Source: JAPLUA01 sp964625855 (lineage in GTDB: Bacteria; Verrucomicrobiota; Verrucomicrobiia; Limisphaerales; UBA8199). From it: 64,000 nt of DNA. Below are positions 63,366-64,000 of this stretch, one piece after another; positions within the stretch are counted from its first letter, which is position 1; the number at the start of each line of letters is the position of its first letter. The notes under the pieces are model-generated. The model saw only the letters and a program-made list of their open reading frames with translations, ran no database searches and was not told the origin of the DNA. Made by a program: the position numbers and the translations under genes. The DNA is taken from assembly GCA_964625855.1 (NCBI GenBank), contig CAZVFC010000049.1:1-64000 (forward strand), read 5' to 3'.

Positions 63366-64000
63366 GGAACCCCCTGTTTCCTTTCCGCCGCCTCGATTTC
63401 CGCCCAGGAGGGGGCGCGCCAGAGGTGGGCGAGGCCAGCGAAAGACGTTGCCATCAAGCTGCTGCCGTCCTGAGAAAAGGCAATATGGAAGAAGAGTTCG
63501 CCTTCTGCCTGGAGGGAGAGCAGTTCCCGCCGTGTAGCCAAGTCCCACAACTTGACCGCCTCCTGTGCGCTGGAGCCGCCGGTGGCCAGACACCGGCCAT
63601 CCGGCGAAAAAGCCGCTTCCCAAACCCAAACCGAATGGCCGCGCAGGGGGGACGCCAACTCCCGCCGCGCGGCCACATCCCAAAGTCGGACCGTGCTGTC
63701 ATAGCTCGCTGAAGCCAGTTTCCGCCCATCCGGCGAGAAGACTACGGCGGCCACAGACCCTTTATGGTGGGTGAAGGTGGTTACGGGCTGGCCGGAGGGA
63801 AAGTCCCACACCTTCACCCTGCCGTCGGGATAGCCGGTCGCGAGCAACCGGTCGTCGGGCGAGAGATCGGCCGACCAGAGACCCTCGACGAGACCTCCCG
63901 GTAGCCTCACCTCCCGCCAATCCTCCGTCCGCCAAATGCCAAACCGAGTGGTCCGATCATTGAACATCGTCCAAGCCCAGAGGAACCGGCTGCTGCGCGA
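63362..64000 (-). CDS. WD40-repeat protein, C-terminal part (cut by window end)
   Basis: The open frame continues to the end of the window with no stop (RFLWAWTMFNDRTTRFGIW), so this is the end of a larger protein. Four WD40 repeats are visible: GLWSADLSPDDRLLATGYPDGRVKVWDF, GSVAAVVFSPDGRKLASASYDSTVRLWDV, WEAAFSPDGRCLATGG with AVKLWDL, and a final FHIAFSQDGSSLMATSFAGL. It ends with HLWRAPSWAEIEAAE, a tail I associate with Verrucomicrobiota kinase-WD40 fusion proteins, so the missing N-terminus may be a Ser/Thr kinase; this is inference. Its stop overlaps the pseudopilin start. Confidence 0.85.
   Translation of the reverse strand, partial: SRSSRFLWAWTMFNDRTTRFGIWRTEDWREVRLPGGLVEGLWSADLSPDDRLLATGYPDGRVKVWDFPSGQPVTTFTHHKGSVAAVVFSPDGRKLASASYDSTVRLWDVAARRELASPLRGHSVWVWEAAFSPDGRCLATGGSSAQEAVKLWDLATRRELLSLQAEGELFFHIAFSQDGSSLMATSFAGLAHLWRAPSWAEIEAAERKQGVP

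Overview
The window looks like a chromosome segment of a free-living Verrucomicrobiota bacterium, most likely the Pedosphaera/Limisphaera group (an inference from gene style; there is no rRNA). The signs are GC-rich, tightly packed genes, many very large secreted proteins (LamG, Ig-like, beta-helix, kelch), formylglycine sulfatases, DUF1559-like pseudopilins with the FTLIELLVV signature, a PEP-CTERM protein, a propeller-type histidine kinase, and abundant palindromic repeats that sometimes sit in frame inside genes. No tRNA, rRNA, CRISPR array or intact insertion sequence was recognised.

Layout. 0.6-8.1 kb (minus): an operon-like run of LamG/Ig secreted protein, pseudopilin, sialidase, HpaI-type aldolase, MFS carrier and NTF2-like protein. 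8.4-9.8 kb (minus): an unusual AraC-type regulator with a GntR-type FCD domain in its middle. 10.4-15.0 kb (plus): a housekeeping block of a decayed DnaJ-like gene, queE, a class III aminotransferase, rsmA, a lipoprotein and a Nudix hydrolase; several of these carry in-frame repeat insertions. 15.1-16.1 kb: a truncated sulfatase copy. 16.1-24.5 kb (minus): a beta-helix protein, two unknown proteins and a 1635-residue secreted protein ending in a possible caspase/CHAT-like His-Cys domain.

25.1-46.8 kb is the most coherent system. A LacI-family regulator (43.6 kb) lies among four promoters with the same architecture: a -35/-10 pair followed within one or two bases by a CGCAA-N-CG-N-TTGCG operator. 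Three of them have a second, degenerate site 75-77 bp downstream. These promoters head (i) the minus-strand run PEP-CTERM protein, Ig/sulfatase/PA14/LamG protein and sulfatase; (ii) the plus-strand run Ig protein, GH-A clan glycosidase, sulfatase and GH127 beta-L-arabinofuranosidase; (iii) a pseudopilin; and (iv) the regulator, a GRP-type sugar transporter and ribokinase. I read this as a self-contained sulfated, probably pentose-containing, glycan-utilisation regulon.

47.2-55.1 kb: a hybrid sensor/regulator pair and a LamG protein that share a 20-bp palindrome-like motif upstream of the regulator and of the LamG gene. 55.1-57.1 kb: a gene graveyard (RecB-like nuclease, Ser/Thr kinase and a possible transposon-associated fragment) around a 12-bp-repeat hairpin. 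57.2-59.8 kb: a DUF4838 protein. 59.9-62.0 kb: a kelch protein and a small secreted protein, each preceded by the same structured leader. 62.5-64 kb: a pseudopilin coupled to the end of a WD40 protein that runs off the window.
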